Source of the DNA: Cryptomeria japonica
Lineage: Eukaryota > Streptophyta > Pinopsida > Cupressales > Cupressaceae
DNA: 64,000 bases
Reading direction: 5' to 3'
Assembly (NCBI RefSeq): GCF_030272615.1
Contig: NC_081412.1
Coordinates: 106,150,296 to 106,214,295 of the forward strand
Positions 44,152 to 55,310 of this stretch are shown in pieces. The first letter of the stretch is position 1; the number at the start of each line of letters is the position of its first letter. The notes under the pieces were generated by a model. It did no database searches, was not told where the DNA came from, and was given only the letters and a program-made list of their open reading frames with translations. The position numbers and the translations under genes are program-made.

Positions 44152-44715
44152 TTAGTTCACCTCTTGAAGGGGCAGCACCCCTGATTCACCTCTTAAATAG
44201 GTAAATGTAGCCTTCGGTAGAGGCTTGGTGAATATATCTGCTAACTGCTCTTTACTGGAAACATGTTCCAATACAACCTCTTTGTTCTGAACTTTCTCCC
44301 TCAAGAAATGATACTTGAGCTCGAAGTGCTTGGTTCTAGCATGCAATACCAGATTCTTGGAAATATTAATTGCACTTGTGTTGTCACAAAATATACTCAT
44401 CGGTTCAGATATAGGGACTTTGAAACCACTTAATACATGCTTCATCCAAATTATCTGAGTGTAGTTCATAAGTGTTGCTACATATTCTGCTTCTGCTGTA
44501 GACTGAGAGACACAACTCTGCTTCTTACTCATCCATGAGACTAGTCTTCCACCAAGAAAGAATGCACCATCGGCTGTGCTCTTCCGGTCATCCACATTAC
44601 TAGCCCAATCGACATCTGTAAAAACTTTGAGATTGAAATCTTTATTGTATGGATACCACAATCCATAATCTATAATTCCCTTAAGATATCTAAGAATTCG
44701 CTTGACTGCTACCAA
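44152..44715 (-). pseudogene. Copia RNase H, element H
   Basis: An open frame of 187 codons beginning VAVKRILRYLKG. It has FTDVDWASNVDDRKSTADGA (catalytic Asp in DVDWA), SQSTAEAEYVA, a histidine in 'LHARTKHFELKYHFLRE' and the end 'QLADIFTKPLPK'. It is complete as a domain but separated from RT by a stop just upstream. Confidence 0.9.
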
Positions 44716-44736
44716 GTGGGATTCTCTTGGACTTTT

Positions 44737-45600
44737 CTAAAAACATGCAGCAATGCCCACTGCATGTGCAATGTCCAGTCTGTTGTGTACTACATAGTGC
44801 AACTTACCAATCATTGACCGGTATTCCTTCTCATTCACCAATGTTGAGTCATCTTCTTTTGACAATTTACAACCGGTCATCATTGGTGTACCAGCTGGTT
44901 TGTTGTCTTCCATGCCAAAGGTCTTCAACACCTCTTTGACATACTTGGACTGAGTGATAAAGATACCATCTTTCATTTGTTGAATCTGTAGTCCAATGAA
45001 GAACTTAATCTCTTTGGTTAGTGACATCTCAAATTCCTTCTTCATTTCATCTGCAAATGCATGGCTCATCTTGTCATCTCCACCAAAAATTATGTCATCG
45101 ACAAACACTTCACAGATCATAATTTGATCTCCTTCTGACTTCAGAATAGATATTGCTATCTTCACTTGTTCTTTCAAATCCAATCTTCATGAGATGGGAG
45201 TGTCAACGTTCATACCATGCTCTAGGTGCTTGCTTCAATCCATACAAGGCTTTATGTAGCCTACATACCATATCATTGTCTTCTGATAAGGCAAACCCAT
45301 CCGGTTGCTTTATATACACTTCCTCTTCAAGTATTTCATTCAGAAATACAGATTTTACATCTATATGATACACTTTGAATCCCTTGAAGGCTGCATATGC
45401 AAGAAGCATTCGAACTCCTTCCAATCTAGCTACTGGAGTAAAGGTTTCTCCATAGTCTTCTCCTTCTTCTTGAGCATACTCCTTACATACCAATCTTGCT
45501 TTGTTTCTTACCACAATGCCATCTTCATTCAACTTGTTTCTAAAAACCCATTTGGTGCCAATAACATTTTTGTGCTCAGGTCTGGGTACTAAAGACCATG
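44737..45600 (-). pseudogene. Copia reverse transcriptase, element H
   Basis: Two frames. 45532-45203 gives NEDGIVVRNKARLVCKEYAQ, ETFTPVARLEGVRMLLAYAA and [12 protein letters not shown]. 45183-44737 carries the catalytic box FVDDIIFGG (~45105-45080). The frames are offset by a small indel around 45190. Confidence 0.9.
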
Positions 45601-47281
45601 TACCATTCTTTTATATCTGGTCAAGTTCCTCTTCCATAGCCTTAATCTAGTCTTCATCTTTGTGTGCCTCTTTAAATGTTTTGGGCTCAAATTCAGAGAT
45701 CATGCAAGAATTTTCTCTGACCTTTCTTCTTGTAAGAATTCCTGCATCCTTATCTCCTATGATCTGCTTTGGATCATGATGCAGCTTTACATACCTAGGA
45801 ATGATCTTAACCGATTCCTCTTACTTTTCCTCTTCATCCTCATCTTCATCTTCATCTACTGGTGTAGGAGCACTGTTACTTGTACTTGGTTGTTTTGCAA
45901 CTAGTTCCTAAAAGGTTACAACCGGTTCATCTACCGCTCGCTCACTATCGGTTTCTTCAAGTTTCTCAGAGGTTTCATCAAATCTAATATTGATAGTTTC
46001 AACAATTCTCTGAGTCCTATTGTTAAAACACTTGAGAGCTTTGCTCTTGGTGGAATACCCTAGGAATATTCCCTCATCACATTTTGCATCAAACTTGCTC
46101 TGGTGTTCACTCCTCTTGATATAACACTTGCTACCAAACACTCTAAAGTTGCTTACTACAAGAGTCTTACCAGTCCAATACTCACAAGGAGTTTTATCCT
46201 TACCTTTCTTGATGAGTACCTGGTTCATAGTGTAGACTACAGTGCTCACCGCTTCTCTCCAAAATGTGTGAGCAACCTTCCCTTGAATCGGCGTCGTTCT
46301 GGTTGCTTCAACTACAGTCTGATTGTTCCTTTCTGCTAGGCCATTCTATTATGGAGTCCGGGGGGCAGACAATTGCCTCTTGATTCCATTCACTTCACAG
46401 TACTTATTGAAATCTCCAGAAGTGAACTCACCTCCTTGGTCGGTTCTAAGGCATTTGATCCTCTTACCGCTTTCCTTTTCAACTAGTGCTCTGAAGGCTT
46501 TGAACTTTCCAAAAGCTTCAAACTTGTCTTTTAAGAATGTGACCCACATCATTCTTGAGAAATCATCAGTAAGAATCATAAAGTACCTATCTCCCTGAAC
46601 ACTCCTAGTTTTCATAGGACCACACAAATCAGTATGCACAAGATCAAGTAAATTATCTGTTGTGAAAGATTTACCTTTGAAGGTTGAGGAAGACATTTTC
46701 CCTAGTTGGCATTCTCTGCACAAAGGATTCTTCAGTTTGTTCATAACAGACAATCCTCTAACTGCCTTGATCTTGCTGGCCTTCACAATATTATCAAAAT
46801 TTACATGGCAGAGTCTCCTATGCCATATCCAACTGTCATCAAACTTAGCCATTAGACATTGACTGATATTTGTATTTAATTGAAATAAGTTACCTTTGTT
46901 CTGCATACTGGTGGCCATCAGTTCACCACTCTTTCCTTTTATTTTGCATACTTCATCTTTGAATTCCAGAGTGAGCCCTTTATCATTCAGCTGAGCAACA
47001 TTCAAAAGGTTATGCTTGAGACCTTCTACCCAATACACATTATCACCACTGCTTTTTCCATTTAGAGAGATGGACCCTTTTACTTTTACCATACATGGTG
47101 CATCATTACCAAATTGGACTACACCTCCATCATACTCTTCCAGAGACAAAAACTTTCTCCGGTCACTAGTCATGTAGTGAGAACAACCACTGTCAATAAT
47201 CCACTCATTAGAATTATCAAAGCGGGAGACAAGAGCCTTCTTGTCTGACACTTCTTCCTTGACGGCTACAAACACTACGTC
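45601..47281 (-). pseudogene. Copia protease and integrase, element H
   Basis: 47275-46349 holds the protease site WIIDSGCSHYMT (~47200), the HHCC module (HRRLCHVNFDN...CRECQLGK, ~46825-46700), catalytic Asp in HTDLCGPM (~46640) and LRTDQGGEF (~46445). Directly after SAPRTP two adjacent stops (TAA TAG) stand where two Gln codons are usual, then NGLAERN with the catalytic Glu. 46249-45908 is the integrase C-terminal part (FRVFGSKCYIKR, GYSTKSKALKCFN). A spacer with broken frames leads to RT. Confidence 0.88.
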
Positions 47282-47287
47282 TTTGCT

Positions 47288-48239
47288 TTATTCATCTTCT
47301 GATTCATCATCAGTGACACCTTCATCAACTGCAACAAGACAGTTTCTCCTATTTCCTCCTTTGAACTTTTTAAACTTCTCTGCTTTGTCGTTATTATCAC
47401 TATTAGGATAGTTGACAACAATGTGTCCTATCCTATTGCAAGAAAAGCATTTCAAAGGGAGCTTACCTCTATATTTTTTAGTTCCCTTAGGAAGCCTCTT
47501 GGCAAGAAGAGCTTCAAATTCCATCAGGATTTCCTCATCATCCATATCTCTGCTTTGTCTAGGTTCACAGCTGGTACTAGCTTCTTTACCCTTTCTAGAT
47601 AGTGTAGCAGATGCTCCAAAGGCTGAATCAGTCTTCTGAACACTACCATCATAATTGTTTAGCTCATATGCGGTCAACTTAGCAATGATGGAATCTAGGG
47701 ACACCTTTGTCTTGTTAATAGATCTCAACTCCTGAATAGCAACAACCCTTATTGCATAGACTGGTAATAAGGATCTCAAAATATTTGCTAACAATGGTGG
47801 AATCATCTATTGTACCTCTTGCACTCTTGATATCTCCAACAACAATTTTAATTCTTATCCGATATTGTTGAATGGTCTCTCCTTCAACCATCTGCATGTC
47901 TTCAAACTTTCCTCTAAGGCTTTCTTCCTTAGCCTGCTTCAAATGCTCATCACCACCATAGATAGACTCCAGAGTATCCCATACATCTTTGGGATTGTCT
48001 TTTTCCTGAACATCTATAAACTCAATATCAGATAGACTACTGATAAGAGCTTCCATGACTTGCCCATTCTCCCGAATTTCTCTTCTTTGATCATCGGTGA
48101 GACTACCGGTAGGGACAACATAAGTATTCTCAACATAGTTCCAGTGTTGAGCACCCATGCTTTTAATATATATCTTCATTATGTCCTTCCATATCTTAAA
48201 GTTATCTCTATTGAACTTAGGACCTTCCCTCTTCATCAT
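47288..48239 (-). pseudogene. Copia gag, element H
   Basis: ATG at 48239-48237 (MMKREGPKFNRDNFKIWKD), with UBN2-type motifs 'DVWDTLESIYGGDEHLKQAK' and 'LRGKFEDMQM'. A frameshift near 47760 moves coding to 47806-47288, which contains 'NKTKVSLDSIIAKLTAYEL' and one knuckle, CFSCNRIGHIVVNY, where the last Cys is Tyr. Tail acidic. Confidence 0.88.
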
Positions 48240-48296
48240 TAGAATAAGATCTTTTCCTCAAGCAGTTAAGCTTATAACATAGAGGACCTGGAGGAC

Positions 48297-48310
48297 GCTT
48301 TGATACCAAT
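48297..48310 (-). other. Primer binding site, element H
   Basis: Minus strand ATTGGTATCAAAGC directly after the 5' LTR; initiator tRNA-Met type. Confidence 0.85.
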
Positions 48311-49781
48311 TGATAAATAATGATGAACAATAAATACCCAATAGATACTGAGAGTGGGGGGGGGGGTGAATCAGTATAGACAAAAACTCCCTTAAACAAC
48401 TTAAACTGCAAAGACTCCACTCACTGGCAAACAATATCACTGATCTAAAACAAGGCACTACCGGTAACACATAGTATGACTGTGAAAGACATAAACCGGT
48501 TCATCTAGATCATCTTCAAACCTAACATCTCATCTCAACTTCACCCATATGCTTAAGCAAGTAATACATTAAAAATACAATGACCACTGGATCAACATGC
48601 TTTACCGCTTAATAGAAAATACTAAACCATCACATGAAAAAGCATCACACATAACACACTGATTTTTCACGTGGAAACCCAACTGGGAAAAACCATGGTT
48701 GAGATGAATACCCACAAGTTGTTCTTGAACTCTTCTGAAGTCCACTCTATTAGGAGCCTAGTCCTGTTAAAGACTTTACAACAGGTTCTGCTAGGAACCG
48801 ATCCTGTTGGGGATCACCCGGTTAAGGGATGGCTAAATACCCGGATAGAGGTTAAAACCTTGTTAAAGGTTACCTTGTCAGAGGATTTAAAGAACTCAAT
48901 GATTTTGAGTCACCCTGTTAAAGGATTTACAAAAAGCCTGTTAAGGCCACCTGGTAAAGGGATTTTCCAACTACTGAAATAGTTAGAAGTCAACAGGTAA
49001 TACACTGATCTGATAACAACAATCAATGCCAAGATAGATCCACTTCAGTTCCTTTACATCTACAATCACACTCTACAGATCTTGACTCACTACACCAATC
49101 TAGCAAGAATCACTTCACACACATTCATTTGCCAACAACTTCAAATGAGAATCATCATCGACCTCATAGACAACAATTAGGTCGGTAGTCAAAACCTAAA
49201 ACCCTAAGCATCTAGGTTAACAATACAGTCGGTCCAATCCTGACCGTTCAATCACATTACATAGGGTAAAACAATCTTGAACAAATCTCAAGACGTTCTC
49301 CATCGTTCGTTCTTCACCGCTTCTGGAAGTTGATAACCCATCACGCGCTCTCCACCGTTTATTGAGACTTCGCACATTCCTGAGGTAGATAGAATCAATC
49401 TTCTTCATGCATTATCCTTAAGGAAATTCTTCACGTGCACAAGGCTGACGTGGTAACACGATCTGATCTTCACTTCAATGCTAATTCATCACAAGATGTC
49501 GTCGGTCGAATCACACAGACTTGAAATGCATCAACTGGAAATCTTGAAGCTGAGACTACCAACCGGTAGTCATATCAAATGAAACCCCGATACAAACTTT
49601 GCATATACCGGTTCACATTCCAACATACCGGTTCACCTTTTCGCATATACTGGTTCACATCATCATATTGGTTCTCTTGCCAGTTTGCTTTCTTCAATAT
49701 ATCGGATCATACTTCAACATATTGACATCAATGGCAACATACAATATTGTCATGTCATCAAACTCTGCAACTATGCCAACA
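48311..49781 (-). repeat. 5' LTR of H
   Basis: 1471 bp. Minus strand TGTTGGCATAGTTGC...CATTATTTATCA. A G-run (48356-48366) lies in the 'CTCTCAGTATCTATTGGG' end block. Several ACCGGT hexamers. Confidence 0.9.
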
Positions 49782-49786
49782 CCTAT

Positions 49787-50370
49787 CGGGTGATATACCG
49801 ATCACTCCAGAAGGGAAGATTAATGTTGAAACCATTCAAACATAAATGAATAAAACTTGGAAAAAGAAATCAGAAGAAGAGTTACAGGATGAACCTGCTT
49901 CTGCACCTAGTGTGGAAGTCTTTGAACCAGCAAACTGAGCTTCAGAAAATCTTAGGGGGAACATATCAGTGAAATATTTTGAACCCCCGGTTTATATCGG
50001 TAAAGACCTTAACTGGTATATGTTACATGTCAGTCGACAGAAGATTTGAAGCTGTAAAAGGCAAAATTAGGGTTTGTTCCGTAGCGATGATGCATTTATT
50101 ATGGTAGGTGAGAGTTTGTTTAAAAGGGTTTTCGTCGTCATTTTCACTTATCTGTTTTCGAAAGAAGAATTTTCAAGAGCAGAGCAACCAGAGCAATTTG
50201 TTTGGCATTTGAAGAAATCTTGTGCGAAATCTTGCAATCATCTTCAAGCAATCAATGAAGAACACTAAGTGGTGAACTAGCAACTGAAGTGGTGTACTGT
50301 GCACGATATTGGAAAACTCAAATTTCAGATTATGAAGGTATTTTCCAAAATTCTTTCTTAACATTGGGTT
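49787..50370 (+). other. Element C spacer between ORF1 and ORF2
   Basis: The first ~50 bp seem to end ORF1. The rest is non-coding with short frames only. Confidence 0.55.
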
Positions 50371-51773
50371 ATGGCTTCTGCATTGCATTCTAGTTCTAGT
50401 GTACCTGAAGATACACCTGAGTTCCTTCAAAAGAAAATGAGATACAATGCCCTATCTCAAATTCCTGTCGGAGTCATTGTCGAAGGAGATATTTTAGGGT
50501 ATATAGACTATAAGTTGGAAGACCTAGGATCCCTAGTATTTCACTCCCAGCTAAGTCTGTTCTGTGGAGATGACAAGAAGATCAAACCAGAGTATAGCAT
50601 CCTCGAGAAGATGAATCTACACAATGCGGTATACTTTCTAGAAGAATTTACAAAAGAACATATTCTCATTATCCTCAGCGGAGTGCATGGTGACAAGATG
50701 TATCTCGAGCGGACCCATGACATCACACCGGAAGTGATTCATGTCGTCACAGGGTTCTGCAATGTTGGAGAAGTACCAGTTCTACGGAAGGTCACCAAAA
50801 CTCAAATGACACAACTCACCGGTTCTGTGAGTGACCAACAGGAAATGACCGTCAACACCATTTTTGATGATCTGGTAAATTATGCTTGCATGGTGATTGG
50901 TTACAGGATATTTTATGCCAGCATAATGAATTATGTCCCTGCTGTTGTGGTGAATGCTGCTTACGGGATGATCAAGGAAGACACCAAATATGACCTATGT
51001 ACCTGCTTACATAAGCAATTGTTGGTGAATCTGAAATCCATCAAATAGGATAAATCTCTGAGGTTCAAATTTGGATAACTTCTGGTCGGTCTATTTTTCT
51101 ATTTTCAAGGTTATTTCCTTGGAGTAGGTGGTGTTCAATGGTCTGCTGACCTACCAGTTTCCAGATAGATTAAGGAGAGTCTACGAGTAGTGGGAACTGC
51201 ATATCTTGAGGTTCTAAGTAAGTATTTTGATGAATTCAATCAAAAGATAAGCCAGAGCATGAGGATATCTGATGATATTGTGAAGAAGTATGAATATGAC
51301 ATTTGCTTCACAATAAGGACAGATGACTACATAATGGAAGTGGTGGAACCAAGAAAGGAAGTAGTTGGCCCTATGGGGTATGAAGTGGTGAATGACATGT
51401 TGATTAGGTATGCCTCTACCCTACTTGCCTCACCATTGGATGTAAAGAAGAAAAGAACCGGTACCTACTTGGAGAGGGTCACACCGATTGAGGAACCAAA
51501 GCAAAAAAAGGGCAAAGCAGTGCCATCGGTATCTGCACCGGTTACATCTGCCACTCCAAAAGTGACCAAGCGGTCACCAGCCAAAAAGAAACCTGAGATT
51601 ATTCCAGAAAAAAGTATTCGAGAGGAAGCGGAAATCCAAGACTCACTCACTGGAGTCAGAAGACACTGAACCAGAGATTCAAACAAAGAAGACAAGGCAA
51701 TCAAACAAGAAACCGAAGTCTACCGGTAATGTACCAGCAACTTCTGCACCGGTAATTTACCTCTTATAAACCA
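50371..51773 (+). pseudogene. Element C ORF2: unfamiliar ~430-residue protein, broken
   Basis: ATG at 50371. One phase runs from 50371 to 51669 with three in-frame stops between 51046 and 51170; otherwise it is continuous. Homologous to ORF2 of element A, with the same block order: SQIPVGVIVEG, ILIILSGVHG, ITPEVIHVVTGF, LTGSVS, MVIGYR, AAYGMIKEDTKYDLC, KKYEYDICFTI. A Lys/Pro-rich linker with KRSPAKKK leads, after a +1/-1 frame change near 51620, toward ORF3. The 'YLERTHDITPEVIHVVTGF' phrase recalls PMD 'THTFHLP.GEMT.TLEDV..LLGLP', a weak resemblance. Confidence 0.6.
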
Positions 51774-53638
51774 ATGACACATTGTCAAAGGACAATAAAA
51801 AATATTAGGAGGAAAGTGCTTGATGATTTAAAGGAATATTTTGACAACTTTAATGATAGTGAGAAAGAGGAGGTAGAACAGGAGGTCATTAAATATTTAT
51901 GTGTTAACGATTGGTCGCCTTCTGAGATTAAATCTGTTACTCCAAATTCTTTGTATAATAAATGGCGCATTGCCATTGAAAGAAAACAAGAGATTAGGGA
52001 GATTTTTTTTGCACAATACTTTCCCGATGCTTCAAATTCTGAGTTATTTGAAATTATGGATAAGAACAAAGGCATCTTCTTTATGAGAAGGAGGCGACTC
52101 AGGTTACTAGAAGGTAAAACTTTTGAAGTAGAAAAGGATACACACATACATGTTAAAGCTGCTATCAATATGCACCGAGTATCTAAAGCCACTAGGCAGG
52201 TTGACCAGGCACCTGACTTATCCTCAGACAAATCAGATGAGGTATTTGACAGTCAAGGTGAAAGAGTGACAGAACAAATTGACCCTATTGATGTTGATGC
52301 ATTAGATAATGAGGATGTCACTCCTGACAAAGAAAAAGTTGAGAAAGAGAAACATGACAAAGAGAAAGCAGAGAAAGAACAAGAGGAAAAAGCAAGGCAA
52401 GAAGAAAACAAGAGAAAAGAGGAAAAGAAAAAGCAAGAAGAAGATAAGAGAAAAGAAGAAGAGAAGAGGAAAGAAGAAGATAAGAGAAAAGAAGAAGAGA
52501 AGAAGAGAGAAGAAGATAAGAGAAAAGAAGAAGACAAGAAGAAAGAAGAAGACAAGAGGAAGGAAGAAGAAAGGAAGAAGGAGGAAGAGAAGAAAAAGCA
52601 GGAAGAGGATAAGAAGAAGGCAGAAATGGAGAAGAAACAAGAAGAGGAGAAAAAGAAAGAGTCAGAGAAGAAGAAAGAAGAAGAAAAGAAAAGAGTGGAA
52701 GAGGAGAAGGAAGCAGAGAAGAGAAAACAAGCGGAGATCAAGACCATAGAAGGAGGGCAGACTCCTAAGGCGACTGGTGATCAAACCAAGCAGGTTGATT
52801 CCACCAGTCCTATTGATCTAACTCTTGCATGTTTGACTCAATCAGTAGATGAGTCTGAGCTACTTCGAGGCATCAAACTTGCACGGGAGAGACTGGAAGA
52901 ATTACGGAGGAAGAAAGAACATGATGGCATACAAATTGTAGTTGACACCCTTACAAGTCTAATTTCCAGTACTAACCTCCCCAGTATCGACTCCTCTCTA
53001 TCCAAGCTCAAACTTCTTTGTACCGTAGTAGAGGACCAGGTACAATGCTTGGAAGATGTTGCTTAAGCAACTGCAAGTAAGAACCATGAAAGGGCACTTA
53101 ATATTGCCTTAGTCAAGCAAATGAATGAACTCAGGACACAACTACTGAAACAACAGAATGATATCAGTGTTGCTATGGGTGAGGGTAAATTACTTCTGAG
53201 TAAAATCTGCCAACCCCATCTGTTTTGTGAAGATGTGCTCAAACAAAAAGCTCAACTCCAATCGGAGTTACAGGAATATATCAACAACTTCAAGATGCCC
53301 TATGATTTATTCACTGCCTATGGACAAACTGTTCATCGTTTTCAGCATCAGACTGCCAAGATGGACTTAGAGATCAGCAACCAGACTCAAGATTTGCACG
53401 AACTTCAACTGCTCCTATTACCTAAACTACAGGTTCTTCAGAGATGTTTTCTTAACTTGGAAGCCATCACGGTAACTTAAGAGCTGAGTACCATTGATGC
53501 AATGGAAGAACTGGCATTCTAGATGAAGACTGAAAGTGAGGTTGCTACCTCATTACTTGAGTCATGGACACTGGACATGAAAACTTTTGGGCAGAACTTT
53601 AAATCTGTTTTTGAGAAATTTCATTCCTTATTGTCATG
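51774..53638 (+). CDS. Element C ORF3: conserved helical domain and Lys/Glu coiled coil
   Basis: Open 51774-53066, then in the same phase to 53638 with stops at 53064-53066, about 53478 and about 53520. Residues 15-45 (LKEYFDNFNDSEKEEVEQ) align with A ORF3. Residues ~185-325 are an extreme Lys/Glu/Arg stretch (KRKEEEKKREEDKRKEE-like) forming a long single helix or coiled coil, encoded by a near-pure purine tract (52330-52740). A Leu-rich helical tail follows (SELLRGIKLARERLEELRRK; LVKQMNELRTQLLKQQND). Likely the C-terminal part of the ORF2 protein. Function unknown; the shape suggests a structural or scaffold role. Confidence 0.6.
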
Positions 53639-53886
53639 AGCATCTACTATATTTTATTATAAGGAAAAAGGGGCTATTTTGCATTACTTTGTCATTGTTG
53701 GCAAAGGGGAAGTAGTGTACATACATTAAAATTTTGGTGAATGTTTATGCACTTACTTGTAATTTTTGCAAAGGGGGTAGTGTATATGCTTAGGGGGAGT
53801 AATTTTGATTATGGCATTTTTTGTTGTAAAAACACTTAGATGCCAAAATTTTCCTAAGTGTTGCCATCAATGCCAAAGGGGGAGAT
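53639..53886 (+). other. 3' untranslated region and polypurine tract of C
   Basis: No gene. G-rich echoes (AAAGGGGGTAG, TTAGGGGGAG) precede the true tract AAAGGGGGAGAT at 53875-53886. Confidence 0.75.
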
Positions 53887-55050
53887 TGTTGGCATTTTGA
53901 TGATGTTTTGATTGTCATTGATGGACACACATTTTTTTGATGTATGAATTATGCTCAACTGATAATTGTTCTAACCGATATTGTATGTTATTGAATGTAT
54001 AGTCTTTAGACTATCGGTATTTTGCAGAAGATGGTTTACCGGTCATAGATTGACTGAAGATCCCAAGTGGTATGAAGACCCCAAGCGGTTCGAGGATCTC
54101 AAGCGGTATGATGGACCCAAGTGGTAGTTAACTTTTGATCGAAACACTAAGATATTCCAATCTTCATTTTTGTCAATCAGTAATCGATATATTGTATTAA
54201 CCGGTACATATATGTGATGAGTTACCAACTGGTATTACTGTAATGTGTAATGAGTTATCATCCATCGACACTTTGGTAGTGTGTTTGTGTCGTGTTACCA
54301 AATGTGTCTAGATGCACTGTACCTAGGAACTTGTAGTCTAATTCTATTGGACCGACATGAAATCAGATTCCTTTATAAGGACATCATGTATAGGGTTTGC
54401 ATGTATGAGATAGAGTATGAGACATAGAATAGAAAAGGTTATGTGCGATCTTCGAAGAGAAGATTAGGCCTGTGTGAAGAGATGGAGTGTGGAGATATTG
54501 AAGACTGAAGTAATGTTGAAATGCATTAACAAGGAGCTGTCAAGGATCTAATTAAGCATATTGTGCTATTGTCTAGATCATTCACTTGTTGATTACTAAT
54601 ATCTTTGACAAGTCTGAAACCCTTAACCAGGTAGGCCCAACAAAGCCTTTGTAAATTTTCTAACAAGGTGGTTCACAACTGTGGATTTGAAATCCTTTAA
54701 CAAGGTAGTCTTTAACAAGACTTATCTCCTAACAGAGATCTAGATTCCTAACAGGATATGTTCTGGTGAAGAACATTGTATGACCTTAACCGGTTTGGTT
54801 ACTATTCTACAGATAGTTACTTGTGAGTTTCTGCTCACCGTGGTTTTTCCCATTTGGGTTTCCACGTCAAATATCTTGTGTTATGGTGATTGTGCTTTTG
54901 TGGGTGAATGCTTTGTTTGCTATTTGGTTTGCACTTATCTTAACCGGTTTATTAGTGAATCTGTTTTACCGGTTATCTGCTAAATTGTTTAAAAGATTGG
55001 TTACAGTTTTTTTTGGTATACTAATTCACCGCCCCTCTTAGTATTCATCA
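53887..55050 (+). repeat. 3' LTR of C
   Basis: 1164 bp. Matches the 5' LTR with many C-to-T or G-to-A differences at former ACCGGT sites. Followed by ATCTT. Confidence 0.93.
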
Positions 55051-55195
55051 ATCTTCCTCCTACTCCCTTTATCTCTAGATGTGTGTCCCTCTATTCATTT
55101 ATGTCTCTCCCTCTTTGTCCCTCTCACTATTCTTAGGCCTCTATATCTATCTCATTGTCTCTTTATCGCTATCTCTCCATACTTCTTGTCCCGAA

Positions 55196-55230
<35 letters not shown>

Positions 55231-55310
55231 ATGTTTTTTTAATCTCTATATCCTTACCCCTTCTCTGTCACTCTTCCCCATTCCCTCTCTCACTCTCTCC
55301 CTATTATGAA
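55051..55310. repeat. Pyrimidine-rich tract (right part) with (CT)n
   Basis: Continues the tract broken at 40110. Includes a pure (CT)n run at about 55198-55228. Frames here are artefacts. Confidence 0.9.

Larger units (their letters stand above)
42456..49781 (-). mobile_element. Ty1/copia element H nested in C
   Basis: Minus-strand element of 7326 bp. The 5' LTR is 48311-49781 and the 3' LTR 42456-43885, with exact target duplication CCTAT (42451-42455 and 49782-49786). All copia domains are present in order: gag, protease, integrase, RT, RNase H, each with some stops. LTRs of 1.4-1.5 kb and RT motifs (VRNKARLVCKEYAQEEGEDY) suggest a Sirevirus-like lineage, an inference. Its polypurine tract and LTR start equal those of the host element C. 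Confidence 0.93.
40115..55050 (+). mobile_element. Complete non-autonomous LTR retrotransposon C
   Basis: LTRs at 40115-41283 (1169 bp) and 53887-55050 (1164 bp) begin TGTTGGCATTTTG and end TATTCATCA, with exact target duplication ATCTT (40110-40114 and 55051-55055). A degenerate primer site follows the 5' LTR. The polypurine tract AAAGGGGGAGAT (53875-53886) precedes the 3' LTR. Removing nested element H leaves about 7.6 kb. Coding: coiled-coil/CCHC ORF1, then the ORF2/ORF3 frame. No protease, integrase, RT or RNase H of its own. Gene plan as in element A. Confidence 0.93.

Noticed and set aside
52253-52747. Ser/Phe-rich 164-codon protein on the minus strand
   Set aside because: It is the reverse reading of the purine-rich Lys/Glu tract in C ORF3.
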